A stretch of DNA of 64,000 nucleotides from UBA5429 sp942493315 (GCA_942493315.1 OW818690.1:2542001-2606000), one strand, 5' to 3'. Positions 23,804 to 33,083 are shown, numbered from the stretch's first letter. Numbers and translations are program-made. Notes: generated from the sequence alone by a model not told the origin.

Positions 23804-25827
23804 ACCAAATTTTCTTTTAAAATAAAGTCGTTTATTCGTTTAGATGCTTCAAATAATTCACTTTCACCTTTTGGTTTCCCAACTGCATCGTATCCTATAT
23901 TTTCAATTTCTAACATTAATACGTTGTAGTTATCAATAATTTTAAATATTCTTTCCTTGTAAAGTTCTATAATTTTTTCCGATTTCATTTCCTTATGAAG
24001 TTCCTTCATTTCTCGAACCCTTGTTTTTGTATCATTCAATATTTCTTCAAATTTCTTCACTTGATTCTCTGGATATTTCTTAAGAAAAAGAACAGAAGAC
24101 TTGACACCTGCTCGGACATGTGAAAATGTATATTGGGGTAATGAAGCTACAGCAACAATTCTAAATTTGTCAATCAACCAATCACGTACATATTGATTTG
24201 TTGAATTTGTTATAATACCATCGGGAACGACAATAGCTAAAAAGCCTCCTTCACAAAGATATTTGTAACATCGTTCAAGAAAAAGAATTTCAGTACTTTG
24301 AGCTACTCTCCATTTGTTCTTGTTATCGTTGTCAGCAATTCTTTCCTTTAATTCAGTATATCCAATATTTCTTTCAAAAAGCTCATAATTTTTAAAATAA
24401 GCCACTTCATCAGCTTTAATAGAAGAGCCAAAAGGTGGGTTTGTCATTATCAGATCAAAAGTACCATCTTGAAAGTTTAAGTTCCGATTTTCTTGTTCAA
24501 TAGTCTTATTGAGTTTTAATCCATCATTGGTAATGACATTAGTATGACCATCATCATGAATAATCATATTCATTTTGGCTACTCTAGATATTTGCTCATT
24601 TATTTCAATCCCAAAGAGGTTTTCTTTAGCAAAATCATGCCAGTAATTATACCATTTAGTACCACCATCAGGAAAAAGTTTATCAGCTTCTTCCCTTACT
24701 TTCTTTAATGCATGAAGTAAAAAGCCACCACTGCCACATGAAGTGTCAAGAACTTTGAATCTTTTTTCAATAGGTATTGCATCAGTAATAAATGTAGTGA
24801 TAGGATCTGGGGTGAAAAACTGACCAAAATCACCTCTGAAAAAGTCGCCCATAAAATTTTGGAATGCAGCTCCTTTTGCATCCAGATTTGTTTTTGATAA
24901 ATTTATATCTTGCAAGTATTGCACTACAACATATATTTTATGTTTGTCGAGTTTGATATCATCTTTAAACACTTCTGGATCTTTCTTTCTCCCTTCTTCA
25001 TATAGCCTTCTTACACGGTTTTCTAATTCTGTTTTTGCCTTTGTGTTTTGAATATCATTTTTATCTTCTTCATAATTTATAATCTGGAATTCGTAAGGTT
25101 CTCCCTTGGATTTTGGATTATACTCTTCCCACTTTTCATCCCATATTTTACAGAAAATAAGTTTATCTAACTCATCGAATGCTGTAGTAGGAGCTAATGC
25201 ACCACCACCCCATAATGCATCGTGTGCAGATTTAAACTTTTGAATTAATTCATTCTGAAGTACTACTTGAGGTTCTTTATCCTTAACTCCTTTTATATAT
25301 TGACATTTTTCTACAGAGCCACCTCTCTCTGGAATACTTGAAATTGCTATACGTTTTAATGGAGCAGCTGATACAATTTCATAATATTCATTTTTAACCC
25401 CCGAAGTAATCCATATATATTGAGCCGCTTTTGAATGAGCATAACTATAGGCTTGATCAACTGCAATCTGAAACTGACGTTCATTTATATTTTCTTCCTT
25501 ACATTCGACAACAATAATTATTTTATGATTATCTAAATCATAAACTAAAATATCAGCTTGTCTATTATCAGCACCCATTTGCACACTCTCATTAACTGTA
25601 ATGTTTTTGGGTAAATAATTTTTGTTAATAATCAGTTTTAAGAAAGTAGAAGCCTGTACGAATTCTTCAGGGTTTTGTAATTTCTTAGAACAATTGTTTT
25701 TACAGATATAATCAATCTTAGTGTTATCATCATTAACTTTATTGATTTTGATATAACCTTTTGCAATACCTTGTTTAAAAAGATCAGTTGCAAGAAGTTC
25801 ATTTATTTCATCAATTGATTTAGCCAT
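23800..25827 (-). CDS. fused restriction endonuclease-N6-adenine methylase (BcgI-A-like)
   Basis: 675 aa. An N-terminal HSDR_N-like nuclease domain carries a PD-(D/E)xK site: D92 in RQADILVYD and E108-x-K110 in IIVVECKEEN. A helical region (~190-330) follows. The gamma-class adenine methylase domain has SAM motif I (VLDTSCGSGGFLL, 359-371) and catalytic NPPF (463-466). No helicase or HsdR gene is nearby, so cleavage and methylation probably sit in this one chain with the adjacent specificity subunit, as in BcgI-type (IIB/IIG) enzymes. It is the first gene of a three-gene transcript, with a -7 box about 70 bases upstream. Confidence 0.85.
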   Translation of the reverse strand: MAKSIDEINELLATDLFKQGIAKGYIKINKVNDDNTKIDYICKNNCSKKLQNPEEFVQASTFLKLIINKNYLPKNITVNESVQMGADNRQADILVYDLDNHKIIIVVECKEENINERQFQIAVDQAYSYAHSKAAQYIWITSGVKNEYYEIVSAAPLKRIAISSIPERGGSVEKCQYIKGVKDKEPQVVLQNELIQKFKSAHDALWGGGALAPTTAFDELDKLIFCKIWDEKWEEYNPKSKGEPYEFQIINYEEDKNDIQNTKAKTELENRVRRLYEEGRKKDPEVFKDDIKLDKHKIYVVVQYLQDINLSKTNLDAKGAAFQNFMGDFFRGDFGQFFTPDPITTFITDAIPIEKRFKVLDTSCGSGGFLLHALKKVREEADKLFPDGGTKWYNYWHDFAKENLFGIEINEQISRVAKMNMIIHDDGHTNVITNDGLKLNKTIEQENRNLNFQDGTFDLIMTNPPFGSSIKADEVAYFKNYELFERNIGYTELKERIADNDNKNKWRVAQSTEILFLERCYKYLCEGGFLAIVVPDGIITNSTNQYVRDWLIDKFRIVAVASLPQYTFSHVRAGVKSSVLFLKKYPENQVKKFEEILNDTKTRVREMKELHKEMKSEKIIELYKERIFKIIDNYNVLMLEIENIGYDAVGKPKGESELFEASKRINDFILKENLV

Positions 25828-25896
25828 AATTTTTTTAGTTTATTATGTTTTTGGTTTTATTGATTATAATTTTAACTGAATAAATTTAAATTAATA

Positions 25897-25904
25897 CAAA
25901 AGTA
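25897..25904 (-). promoter_or_regulatory. candidate -7 box for the restriction-modification operon
   Basis: TACTTTTG on the minus strand matches TAnnTTTG about 70 bases before the methylase ATG (25827). No -33 TTG is seen in the right place. Confidence 0.4.
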
Positions 25905-26014
25905 CGTTTTTTTTTAAAATATAATACTAAAAATAATATTTAAAAAAATAATCTATATATAATGATATAATTTAAAAGTTACGGCAAAACTAATTCAAAA
26001 TTTTGCACTTCAAA

Positions 26015-26632
26015 TTATTTTTTAATGCCATACTTTCTTTTTAATTCATTAACAACATCAAAAGTAATTTTTTTAATTACTTCACTCTCATTCTCGTTTT
26101 CAACTAATTTTAACAACGGAATAATATCATTAATTTCACCTATGTTACCCAATTCAAGCAATAATCTAATTCTAATTAAATCATTAAGCATTGGGTATTT
26201 ATATGACAATCTAGCTCTTTTAATTTGTAATTCCTTTATTAAAGTTGTATTTGTAGTGCGACCCGATGAACTTGCAATACCTATTTGAGCTTCAAATCCA
26301 TCATATAAAGATAGTGCATAATCTTTTAGTAATATATCATATTCGTTTTGTTTTATTTTAAAAGCTTTTGTTTCATTTGATAATATTTCTTTTGTTGATT
26401 TAATATCTCTATATATTGTAAAAATATCTATTGCTAAAATTACAAAAAATCCTGTAATAACTATTCCTGTTATAGATGCAATTATCCCCAAATAATTTAA
26501 AATATTATCCAAGGAACAATTTGAATTTATTTTAAATTTAAAAGATATAATTAATGATAAAATAACACAAATTGAAAGAATTATTTGCCATCCAATTTTA
26601 TAAATTTTACGCCTAATTTTTTTTTCTAACAT
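26015..26632 (-). CDS. two-helix membrane protein with HEAT-like C-terminus
   Basis: 205 aa. Two hydrophobic helices (residues ~14-32 and ~45-75: IGWQIILSICVILSLIISF, then YLGIIASITGIVITGFFVIL) form a membrane hairpin. A basic and acidic helical region follows. The C-terminal ~65 residues (RIRLLLELGNIGEINDIIPL, then VENENESEVIKKITFDVVNE) look like one or two HEAT-type repeats. The family is not recognised. It starts four bases after the receiver gene, so it is the third member of the kinase-receiver transcript and could be its output or effector. That role is inference. Confidence 0.55.
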   Translation of the reverse strand: MLEKKIRRKIYKIGWQIILSICVILSLIISFKFKINSNCSLDNILNYLGIIASITGIVITGFFVILAIDIFTIYRDIKSTKEILSNETKAFKIKQNEYDILLKDYALSLYDGFEAQIGIASSSGRTTNTTLIKELQIKRARLSYKYPMLNDLIRIRLLLELGNIGEINDIIPLLKLVENENESEVIKKITFDVVNELKRKYGIKK

Positions 26633-26636
26633 AATT

Positions 26637-27065
26637 CTAATTAATTAAAATTTTTATTTCATCAACAAAAGTATCGGTAAAATATTTATTTTTTTGAAAA
26701 TAGGGTATTTGAGGAGATTGATTATTACAAAAGTCTATAACTTCTGGATTATCAACTATTGTAAATACAACAAACTTAACATTTTGAAGACTCTCATTTT
26801 TAACTAATTGTTTTAGTACGACTAATCCTGTTTGCATACCTGATTTTGCCTCTCCAGATGAAATTTTTTCTCCAGCAGGCATTGAAATATCAACAATAAT
26901 ACATTTTAAGTTGGTATTGTGTAATTCTAATTGTTTATCAATTTCATCGGGATTTTCAACTTTAATGATTGTAAAACCTTGTTCAACAAATTCATCAATA
27001 TAAGGCATTAATGAAAATCGATTGATATTATCATCAATCCATATTATTTTTTTTAATCCGTCCAT
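26637..27065 (-). CDS. stand-alone response-regulator receiver domain
   Basis: 142 aa, receiver only. Acidic pocket DD in IIWIDDNINRF (residues ~10-12), phospho-acceptor Asp in CIIVDISMPAG (~59), Thr in VVFTIVD (~101) and a late Lys in PYFQKNKYF (~126). There is a longer than usual loop after the Asp (EKISSGEAKSGMQTG), a pattern seen in receivers partnered with atypical kinases. No DNA-binding or enzymatic output domain follows. It overlaps the kinase stop by 13 bases, so the pair is translationally coupled. Confidence 0.75.
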   Translation of the reverse strand: MDGLKKIIWIDDNINRFSLMPYIDEFVEQGFTIIKVENPDEIDKQLELHNTNLKCIIVDISMPAGEKISSGEAKSGMQTGLVVLKQLVKNESLQNVKFVVFTIVDNPEVIDFCNNQSPQIPYFQKNKYFTDTFVDEIKILIN

Positions 27066-28900
27066 TCGTTTGAATTTAAAAATTTGTTATTAATTAATTT
27101 AATTGGAAGCTTTATTTCAAATATAGTTGGGTAAAAACAATTTGAAACACGAATTTCTCCACCAAAATCGTTTATAATTTGTTTTACTACATGTAATCCT
27201 ATTCCATAGCCTTCAGTATTAAATTTAGATACATTTTTGGATCTAACACCTAAGAGAAAAATATCTTCTTTTTCATTTTCTTCTATTCCAATTCCATAGT
27301 CTGATACTGTAATTATTATATTATCGTTATTTGAAATTCCATCAATTTCAACAAAAAAATCAGTATCATATCTAACATATTTTATTGCATTGGTTAACAA
27401 ATTATAGAAAACAGTTTTAAAAGCTGATTCATCAATAAATAGGTTTAAACGAGGAAATAATGTACTTATTACGATGTTATCAAATCTAATATTTTGCCTA
27501 TCTCTTGCAAACGGTCTAATAATGTTAATACTTTCATTTATTACACTTAATATTTGTATCTGTTTAACAACATATTTTTTTGATTTTGGAATATTTCGAT
27601 TAAATTTTGAAATATATAAATTAGTTGATGCTTGCATAATTTGAAAGTCAGCATAATCAATTATTGACTGTAAATAATGATTGAATTGGTGCCTAATAAA
27701 TGTGCTATCTCCCATTTTTTTCTTAATTCTATCTGCACTAACTCTAATTGCATTAGCTGGTGTTTTTGATTCATGTGATAATTTTGATATAAAATTATTT
27801 CTATCTTCTTCACCTAAAAAATAATCAATATTTAATGCTAGATAATGAGAAGCACATTCAATAATTTCAATATCAGTATCGTTGAAAAAATCGACTACTG
27901 CATTCCCGTCTCTAATACTTTGTCCATTAATTTTATTTGTAAATCTTAAAATTCCAATAACGTCATCTGTGTTAGATGGTCTTAATATTGGTAGGACTAA
28001 CATTGTTTGACCAGAATGAAATGTAATTTCTCTATATTTATGTTTATAATCCGGGTTATTTGATAATTCTAATTCTATTAAATCATCATAAATTTTGGGT
28101 TTTTTTTTACCTTTACTTACTTTTCCAGTTAACCCTTCTCCTGCATTATAAAATATAACTTCCTTATTCTCATTAATAATTCCTGTGGTTGTTAATAGAA
28201 TATAACGATTGTCGTATGAATTCCACAAGAAAACGGAAGCACCTTCATAAAAAAAATATTTTTTAAAAATATTATTAATTATTGGATAAAATATATCTTT
28301 AATATTTTTTCTTCCTTTACACTTATAATTTTCAAATAAATCATTAATTAACTGTTGCTTTTTTAATAATATTTTTCTTTCCAAACAAGAGAAAATTATT
28401 TTCAATACAGTAATAGCAAATATTTCAAGATCATTTATTTTTATTTCTTCACAAAAAGATAATTTTAACAAAGCAATTACCTCCTTATCGTCGTTTTCTA
28501 TTGGAATACTTAATATATACTTAAGATCTAATTCTATCAATGATTTTAAAGACCTATGACTTTCACATTCGGAAATTTTACTAATATGAAAAATGTCTTT
28601 TGATTCTTCAGTTATATCTAAAATATATTTAATAAAACATTCACTTAAATCGTGAGCATAATCTTCATTTTTGTGAAATGGATAAATTACTCCATTTTCT
28701 AATTTACGATAAATAAGTGATGCCGATAAAAATCCTCCATTTGTATTATTAGTATTAATACTCCATAATGAGCACATTCTTGCATTCGTTGTTTCTTGAA
28801 TAATATTTACAACATTTTGAATAAGATTTTCTTCATTTCGCGAAGATGCTTCTAGTAATTTTTTACTTAAATCATAAATAAAGTTATCATTTTCAATCAT
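27053..28900 (-). CDS. cytosolic GAF-domain sensor histidine kinase
   Basis: 615 aa with no membrane segment. Two GAF-like sensor domains are suggested (about residues 20-172 and 200-355). The dimerisation helix has the H-box FISKLSHESKTPANAI, with H376 as the likely phosphorylated residue. The HATPase domain has the N-box NLLTNAIKYV (~497-506), G1 DYGIGIEENE and G2 GYGIGLHVVKQI. The signal is unknown. It overlaps the receiver gene and lies in the accessory island rather than beside a metabolic target. Confidence 0.82.
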   Translation of the reverse strand: MIENDNFIYDLSKKLLEASSRNEENLIQNVVNIIQETTNARMCSLWSINTNNTNGGFLSASLIYRKLENGVIYPFHKNEDYAHDLSECFIKYILDITEESKDIFHISKISECESHRSLKSLIELDLKYILSIPIENDDKEVIALLKLSFCEEIKINDLEIFAITVLKIIFSCLERKILLKKQQLINDLFENYKCKGRKNIKDIFYPIINNIFKKYFFYEGASVFLWNSYDNRYILLTTTGIINENKEVIFYNAGEGLTGKVSKGKKKPKIYDDLIELELSNNPDYKHKYREITFHSGQTMLVLPILRPSNTDDVIGILRFTNKINGQSIRDGNAVVDFFNDTDIEIIECASHYLALNIDYFLGEEDRNNFISKLSHESKTPANAIRVSADRIKKKMGDSTFIRHQFNHYLQSIIDYADFQIMQASTNLYISKFNRNIPKSKKYVVKQIQILSVINESINIIRPFARDRQNIRFDNIVISTLFPRLNLFIDESAFKTVFYNLLTNAIKYVRYDTDFFVEIDGISNNDNIIITVSDYGIGIEENEKEDIFLLGVRSKNVSKFNTEGYGIGLHVVKQIINDFGGEIRVSNCFYPTIFEIKLPIKLINNKFLNSNEWTD

Positions 28901-29572
28901 ATATTTTTTATTAGATTATTTCAAATGAATAAAAATTCCAGTTCTAATATTTTAAATTTTATTGTTAAAAAACAATAAAAATTTGAATGTGTGCTTCAAA
29001 ACATAACGGATTTTTTTAGTTTGTTTAATATAATTTAATTTAGTAATAGAAATTTGTCTCTTTGTTAAAATGCACATTTACTTGGTAAAAGTTTCCTGCT
29101 TATTCTAAATACATATTATGCAATTTTAGCATATTTACTTTTTAATTATTTTTGATGTCATTCAGTATTCTATAATCAAAAAAATCATTGATGTACTATA
29201 ATTTTTAAATTATGGAAATTTTGAATAGTTTGATTTTTTTTTATCAAAGGAATTGAATTTTTTGAAATAATATTAAATGCCCTTTTTTTAACATATCTTT
29301 TTATTTTATTGTTAAATGAACCAATGTAAATTAAATAATTTTATTTTTTTATAATTTAAAAACTAAAATAAATCCTTTTTTTGTCAATCATTTTATTATT
29401 GGTTTATAAAGATTCAAGAAAAGATTCACTATCCGAAAGAAATAAGATTACTAAATTTTGACAAATTGTTAATGGAAATTCTTTAACGATAGCGTTGAAT
29501 TCAGATAAACTAATTTTAAATATAGACATGAGATTTTTTTTAAATATTTACTTAGATGAGTATTCAATTATA
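28901..29572. other. AT-rich gap between kinase and nucleotide-enzyme operons
   Basis: About 670 bases of very AT-rich sequence with poly-T and poly-A runs. The only item I can support is a 41-codon minus-strand frame at 29404-29529. No repeat, hairpin or promoter consensus was clear to me. Confidence 0.4.
29404..29529 (-). CDS. possible 41-aa small protein or gene remnant
   Basis: An ATG-initiated frame on the minus strand, 43 bases downstream of the 29573-30016 gene and in the same direction. It encodes MSIFKISLSEFNAIVKEF, then PLTICQNLVILFLSDSES and a TAA stop. The amphipathic, protein-like composition in an otherwise gene-free tract is the only support. It could be the last gene of the operon, a fragment of a longer lost gene, or chance. 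Confidence 0.25.
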   Translation of the reverse strand: MSIFKISLSEFNAIVKEFPLTICQNLVILFLSDSESFLESL

Positions 29573-30016
29573 TTAAATTTTTGGCCAATTATAATCCTCT
29601 TCATTTTTAACGGGAACGCCCATTTCTATTTCAGATAATGTATCATAATTAAATCTTAAAACAAACCAATATGGTCCATGCAAATATTCTATCCAAAAAT
29701 CATATTCTTCTAATTCCCAGCTATCTTTGGGAATAATATCGAATATTTTTATAACCTCTGAAAATGATTTTCCGATAATTTTTTGATCATTATATTTGAG
29801 TTCTGGATTTGATGACCTAATATAGCCTAATTTCCCTGCATAATTTTTATAAAAAGTAAATCTACTTTTAATAGAATTGTATTGAATCATAGGTTCTAAA
29901 TCACCAAATTCTTCATCTATTCGACTTCTGTCCGGAGAGCCCAAAAAGTCTTCAATTTCATCTTGATTCATGCCAAAAATGAAATTATCTATTCCAATGC
30001 CAAGTTTAATGTTCAT
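29573..30016 (-). CDS. hypothetical protein, last clear gene of the nucleotide-enzyme operon
   Basis: 147 aa, soluble and acidic. It opens with LGIGIDNFIFGMNQDEIEDF followed by LGSPD, a helix-turn pattern like that in small bacterial lipoprotein or immunity-protein domains (xxGMSxxEVxxxLGxPD). It later has several aromatic strands (DSWELEEYDFWIEYLHGPYW). I do not recognise the family. It lies 23 bases after the 410-aa gene on the same strand. A role as inhibitor or immunity partner is possible but not shown. Confidence 0.5.
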   Translation of the reverse strand: MNIKLGIGIDNFIFGMNQDEIEDFLGSPDRSRIDEEFGDLEPMIQYNSIKSRFTFYKNYAGKLGYIRSSNPELKYNDQKIIGKSFSEVIKIFDIIPKDSWELEEYDFWIEYLHGPYWFVLRFNYDTLSEIEMGVPVKNEEDYNWPKI

Positions 30017-30039
30017 AATGGGGAGGGTATATATTTAAA

Positions 30040-31272
30040 TTATTTTTGTTTAATATTTAATTTTCTTTCTAATTCATTTTTCCATTGATTGAAACCATAT
30101 TCAGGACTAGTATAGTTATGAAAAATTCGAATAAATTTTTCTTCTATTTGATGTATGAAATTATTTTTACCAATTGACTTAATCTCATTTATATCTTTTT
30201 CAACCTCAGAAATGTATAATTTTAAATTTTTGTTATCTTTTGGTTTTTCCCATAGATAGGTCGCTTCAGAAGTATTTAAAGTTTCCCAAATGAAAAAGTA
30301 ATTAGATTTTCCTTCAATCAAGAATAGAAATGCAAATGGATTCAAAATAAATCTTATTTTCATAAGATTTGCTAAATGTTTTTGGGAAAGATATTTTAAA
30401 TGGTTATAATGTTTTGACTTAGTAATAGCTAATAAATCTTCTATGAATTTAGTCTCATTTTCGTAAAAATCAGCAAGATTAAAAGAAAGATCTTCATTGT
30501 TGTTAGAAAGTTCACTTATCGTGGAGATATTTTTTTTAGGCTTGTTTTTAATTATTTGATATACCTTCCTAATATAATTTAGTCGGACACTTTCAATTAT
30601 TTTTTCGTTTATTTGATCAATCTCAGGCGATTTAATTTCTTTAACACTTATAGTATCTCCCAAAATTTCAATGGTTGTAGAGACTTCAATTCTTTTTCTT
30701 TTCAGAACCTTTACAAAATAGTCCTTAATTGCTTCAAACTCTTCACGAATATATTGATTTTCGATTTCAAATTTTAATGGCTCTTGAAATTGTTTAAGCT
30801 TTTTTTCAAATGTGACACCTTCTTTTATAAATGTAACTTGATCAAAAGGAACAAAGAATTTTTCAAATATGGTTTTTTGATAAATTGTATTTTCAGCTAA
30901 TTTTATATGTTTTTTTCTTTCTTTATATTTTTGTAAAGTAGTATTGTCAGAAATAGTAATTCTTTTAGTAGTTCTCAAAAACCCAATTGTGTCAATACTT
31001 TTGAATTTAACCTTTTCAATTTTCATTAAAATTTCAATATGATTTTTTTGATATAAATTGAATTCAATATTGTTTGTTTCGTATGCAATTATTTGACAAA
31101 AAAGTTCATGACTATCTTCATTATAATTCAAAACTTTAATTTTCCAAAAAGCATTATCTTTAAAAAATATTGGGCTCTCTGCTAAATACATTTGACCTAG
31201 AGACAAAGGATTATCATCAATTAAATAACCTTTATCATTTTTAAATTTAAGTATTAATTCTTCGCCGATCAT
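30040..31272 (-). CDS. hypothetical protein of the nucleotide-enzyme operon
   Basis: 410 aa with no signal peptide. The N-terminal ~110 residues look like a mixed beta domain (KIKVLNYNEDSHELFCQII). The middle is helical and charged. A conserved-looking core near residues 315-345 reads NPFAFLFLIEGKSNYFFIWE, then TLNTSEATYLWE. The C-terminus is helical (IEEKFIRIFHNYTSPEYGFN). I cannot name a family or see catalytic motifs. It lies 33 bases after the QueC-like gene in the same direction and is probably a non-enzymatic partner in that system. Confidence 0.5.
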   Translation of the reverse strand: MIGEELILKFKNDKGYLIDDNPLSLGQMYLAESPIFFKDNAFWKIKVLNYNEDSHELFCQIIAYETNNIEFNLYQKNHIEILMKIEKVKFKSIDTIGFLRTTKRITISDNTTLQKYKERKKHIKLAENTIYQKTIFEKFFVPFDQVTFIKEGVTFEKKLKQFQEPLKFEIENQYIREEFEAIKDYFVKVLKRKRIEVSTTIEILGDTISVKEIKSPEIDQINEKIIESVRLNYIRKVYQIIKNKPKKNISTISELSNNNEDLSFNLADFYENETKFIEDLLAITKSKHYNHLKYLSQKHLANLMKIRFILNPFAFLFLIEGKSNYFFIWETLNTSEATYLWEKPKDNKNLKLYISEVEKDINEIKSIGKNNFIHQIEEKFIRIFHNYTSPEYGFNQWKNELERKLNIKQK

Positions 31273-31305
31273 AAATTTTTTTAAAATATTTTAAAAAGAA
31301 AAAAA

Positions 31306-31905
31306 TTATTCAATATTAAGTTCTTGTCTTACTTTTATTTGTTTTATACATCCTGAGCATTTTCCGCATGCAATATTTGAGACGTGACATGAATGTGCAA
31401 TGGTTAAAAGATCTAATGGAACATTATATAATTTTACTAATTCATGGCTAAAGTAGTCCAAAGTTGGACAAATTATTTTTATATTTCCTTCTTGGAATTC
31501 AACTAGTTCATTTATTAATTTATAAAAATTAGTTGTTCCATCCTTATGAAATCCATCGGATTTAACAGAAGCAATATATAACTCTTTTACTTCATCTTTA
31601 ATTCCTTGCATTGATGCTAAAGTAATTAATAACTGATTTCTATACGGCCACCATTCATTTGAAGGTGATACTTTATTATTTGGTTGTTTTGCCAAATCTC
31701 CACTCCCTAATTTTCTACAATCAACTTTAATTGTTTTATGTTGAATTCCTAGTTTTTTAGAAATATATTTGGAAACATAAATTTCTCTTTCAGCTACAGT
31801 TTGACCATAATCAACAGTATAAGCAATTTGTGGTTTAATTCCGTAAGAAAGGCAAATAGAATCAATCCCTCCTGATAATAAAACGGCTTTTTTTATAAAT
31901 TCCAT
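31306..31905 (-). CDS. QueC-like PP-loop enzyme (7-cyano-7-deazaguanine synthase family)
   Basis: 199 aa. The N-terminal ATP-PP-loop motif is LLSGGIDSICLSYGI (residues ~8-22), followed by the family strand VDYGQTVAEREIYV. PYRNQLLITLASM corresponds to the conserved RN motif of QueC. The C-terminal zinc site has four cysteines in CHVSNIACGKCSGC (~173-186). Canonical QueC makes preQ0 for queuosine and is slightly longer (~220 aa). No queD, queE or queF is nearby. QueC relatives also act in the Qat and type IV CBASS defence systems. Its overlap of 13 bases with the PfkB-deoxyribosyltransferase gene ties it to that operon. Confidence 0.78.
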   Translation of the reverse strand: MEFIKKAVLLSGGIDSICLSYGIKPQIAYTVDYGQTVAEREIYVSKYISKKLGIQHKTIKVDCRKLGSGDLAKQPNNKVSPSNEWWPYRNQLLITLASMQGIKDEVKELYIASVKSDGFHKDGTTNFYKLINELVEFQEGNIKIICPTLDYFSHELVKLYNVPLDLLTIAHSCHVSNIACGKCSGCIKQIKVRQELNIE

Positions 31906-33083
31906 ATTGTATGATAAATTGCAGTTGTTAAGTTGTTAAAAATTCTAATATTGCCAGGTGTTAACATCAAAAGTTTATCCTCATTACAAGTTCTATGATA
32001 ACATATGATCTTTTTGTTTTTAGCTAAAGAATAACCTGCTTCAATAATTGTTCCAGAATCAAGATTGTCAAACATGCAGAATATTATATCTGATTTATCG
32101 ATTCCTTCTATATCCTTTTTAGCAATATTGATATTATCGCCAAGTCCTATGTCATGAAAAGGTGAAATAACATTTATCCCTAAATCAATAAATGTAGAGC
32201 GAATTTTATCAATCAAAATTAATTCTGATAATGAAAAAAAAGGTGATGCTAAATATATTATTTTATTTTTTATATTATTGAAAATAAATGAATTATATTC
32301 AAATTTTTCAAAATGTCTAATATCAATAAAAGCCTTTTTATCACAATAATATGCCGTTGTTTTTGAAGCATATAATGCTGCTTCATCTATTGACAGTCCA
32401 TGTTCTAACCAATAATATCCAAAACTAGATGTGAAAATATCTCCAGAACCAATTTTATTAACATTATTGGTTATAAACGAGGGTATTACTATTTCATTAT
32501 CATCATAATATAGTTTCGCTCCAAAAGGACCATTTTTTAAAATAAATGCTTTTACTTTTTCAGATTTTAAAAAAAATGATTTAATATCTTCAATATTACT
32601 ACTTGATGCTAAGGATTTAGCTTCATTTGTATTTATGATATAAACTAATTCATTACATTTACCTAATTCACTAAATTTTTTAGGATTAATTGATGTTTGA
32701 GGATCATAAACGACTTTTTTTGCAGATATTTTAAAATCTGTTTCTAACATACCAAATGCAATTATGTTTTCAGAATTAACATAAATGTCTTCTGTTTTTG
32801 AAATATTAAATAGATTTGGAAAAATTTTAGGTTGATCTAATGGGTATGAATATTTAAATGTTATTAATTCAGAATATAATTTATAAAACAATTCAAGATT
32901 TTTGTATACTTTTTTATTTTCCATCAGAAAACGTAATGATTCATCATTACAAGATGTGTAAAAATCAACATTGCATTTATTTTCAAGTAAATATTTTGCA
33001 CCTCTATATCCAGATCCAAAGATTTCTATAGTTATTTCATCAAAATCTATTTCTCTATATGTTCCACCAATTATTGAAATCAT
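31893..33083 (-). CDS. PfkB-type kinase fused to nucleoside 2-deoxyribosyltransferase-like domain
   Basis: 396 aa. Residues 1-262 resemble a PfkB/ribokinase fold: a GSGYRGAKYLLE motif near 23-34, LKNGPFGAKLYY at ~182-193 and the anion-hole/catalytic-base motif KIGSGDIFTSSF (210-221, D215). Residues ~274-396 are a nucleoside 2-deoxyribosyltransferase-like domain: IIYLASPFFSLSE, KKDIEGIDKSDIIFCMFD and DSGTIIEAGYSLAK, with E348 as the expected nucleophile. A single chain could cleave a (deoxy)nucleoside and phosphorylate the sugar or a nucleoside. It overlaps the 107-aa gene upstream by four bases and the QueC-like gene downstream by 13. Confidence 0.75.
   Translation of the reverse strand: MISIIGGTYREIDFDEITIEIFGSGYRGAKYLLENKCNVDFYTSCNDESLRFLMENKKVYKNLELFYKLYSELITFKYSYPLDQPKIFPNLFNISKTEDIYVNSENIIAFGMLETDFKISAKKVVYDPQTSINPKKFSELGKCNELVYIINTNEAKSLASSSNIEDIKSFFLKSEKVKAFILKNGPFGAKLYYDDNEIVIPSFITNNVNKIGSGDIFTSSFGYYWLEHGLSIDEAALYASKTTAYYCDKKAFIDIRHFEKFEYNSFIFNNIKNKIIYLASPFFSLSELILIDKIRSTFIDLGINVISPFHDIGLGDNINIAKKDIEGIDKSDIIFCMFDNLDSGTIIEAGYSLAKNKKIICYHRTCNEDKLLMLTPGNIRIFNNLTTAIYHTIWNL

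Noticed and set aside
20521..25827. Classical type I restriction system
   Set aside because: No HsdR helicase-nuclease is present, and the methylase chain itself carries a PD-(D/E)xK domain, so a BcgI-like type II layout fits better.
31306..31905. Housekeeping queC for queuosine biosynthesis
   Set aside because: It overlaps a PfkB-deoxyribosyltransferase gene, is shorter than canonical QueC and has no queD/E/F neighbours. A house role elsewhere in the genome cannot be excluded, but context points to a specialised enzyme.
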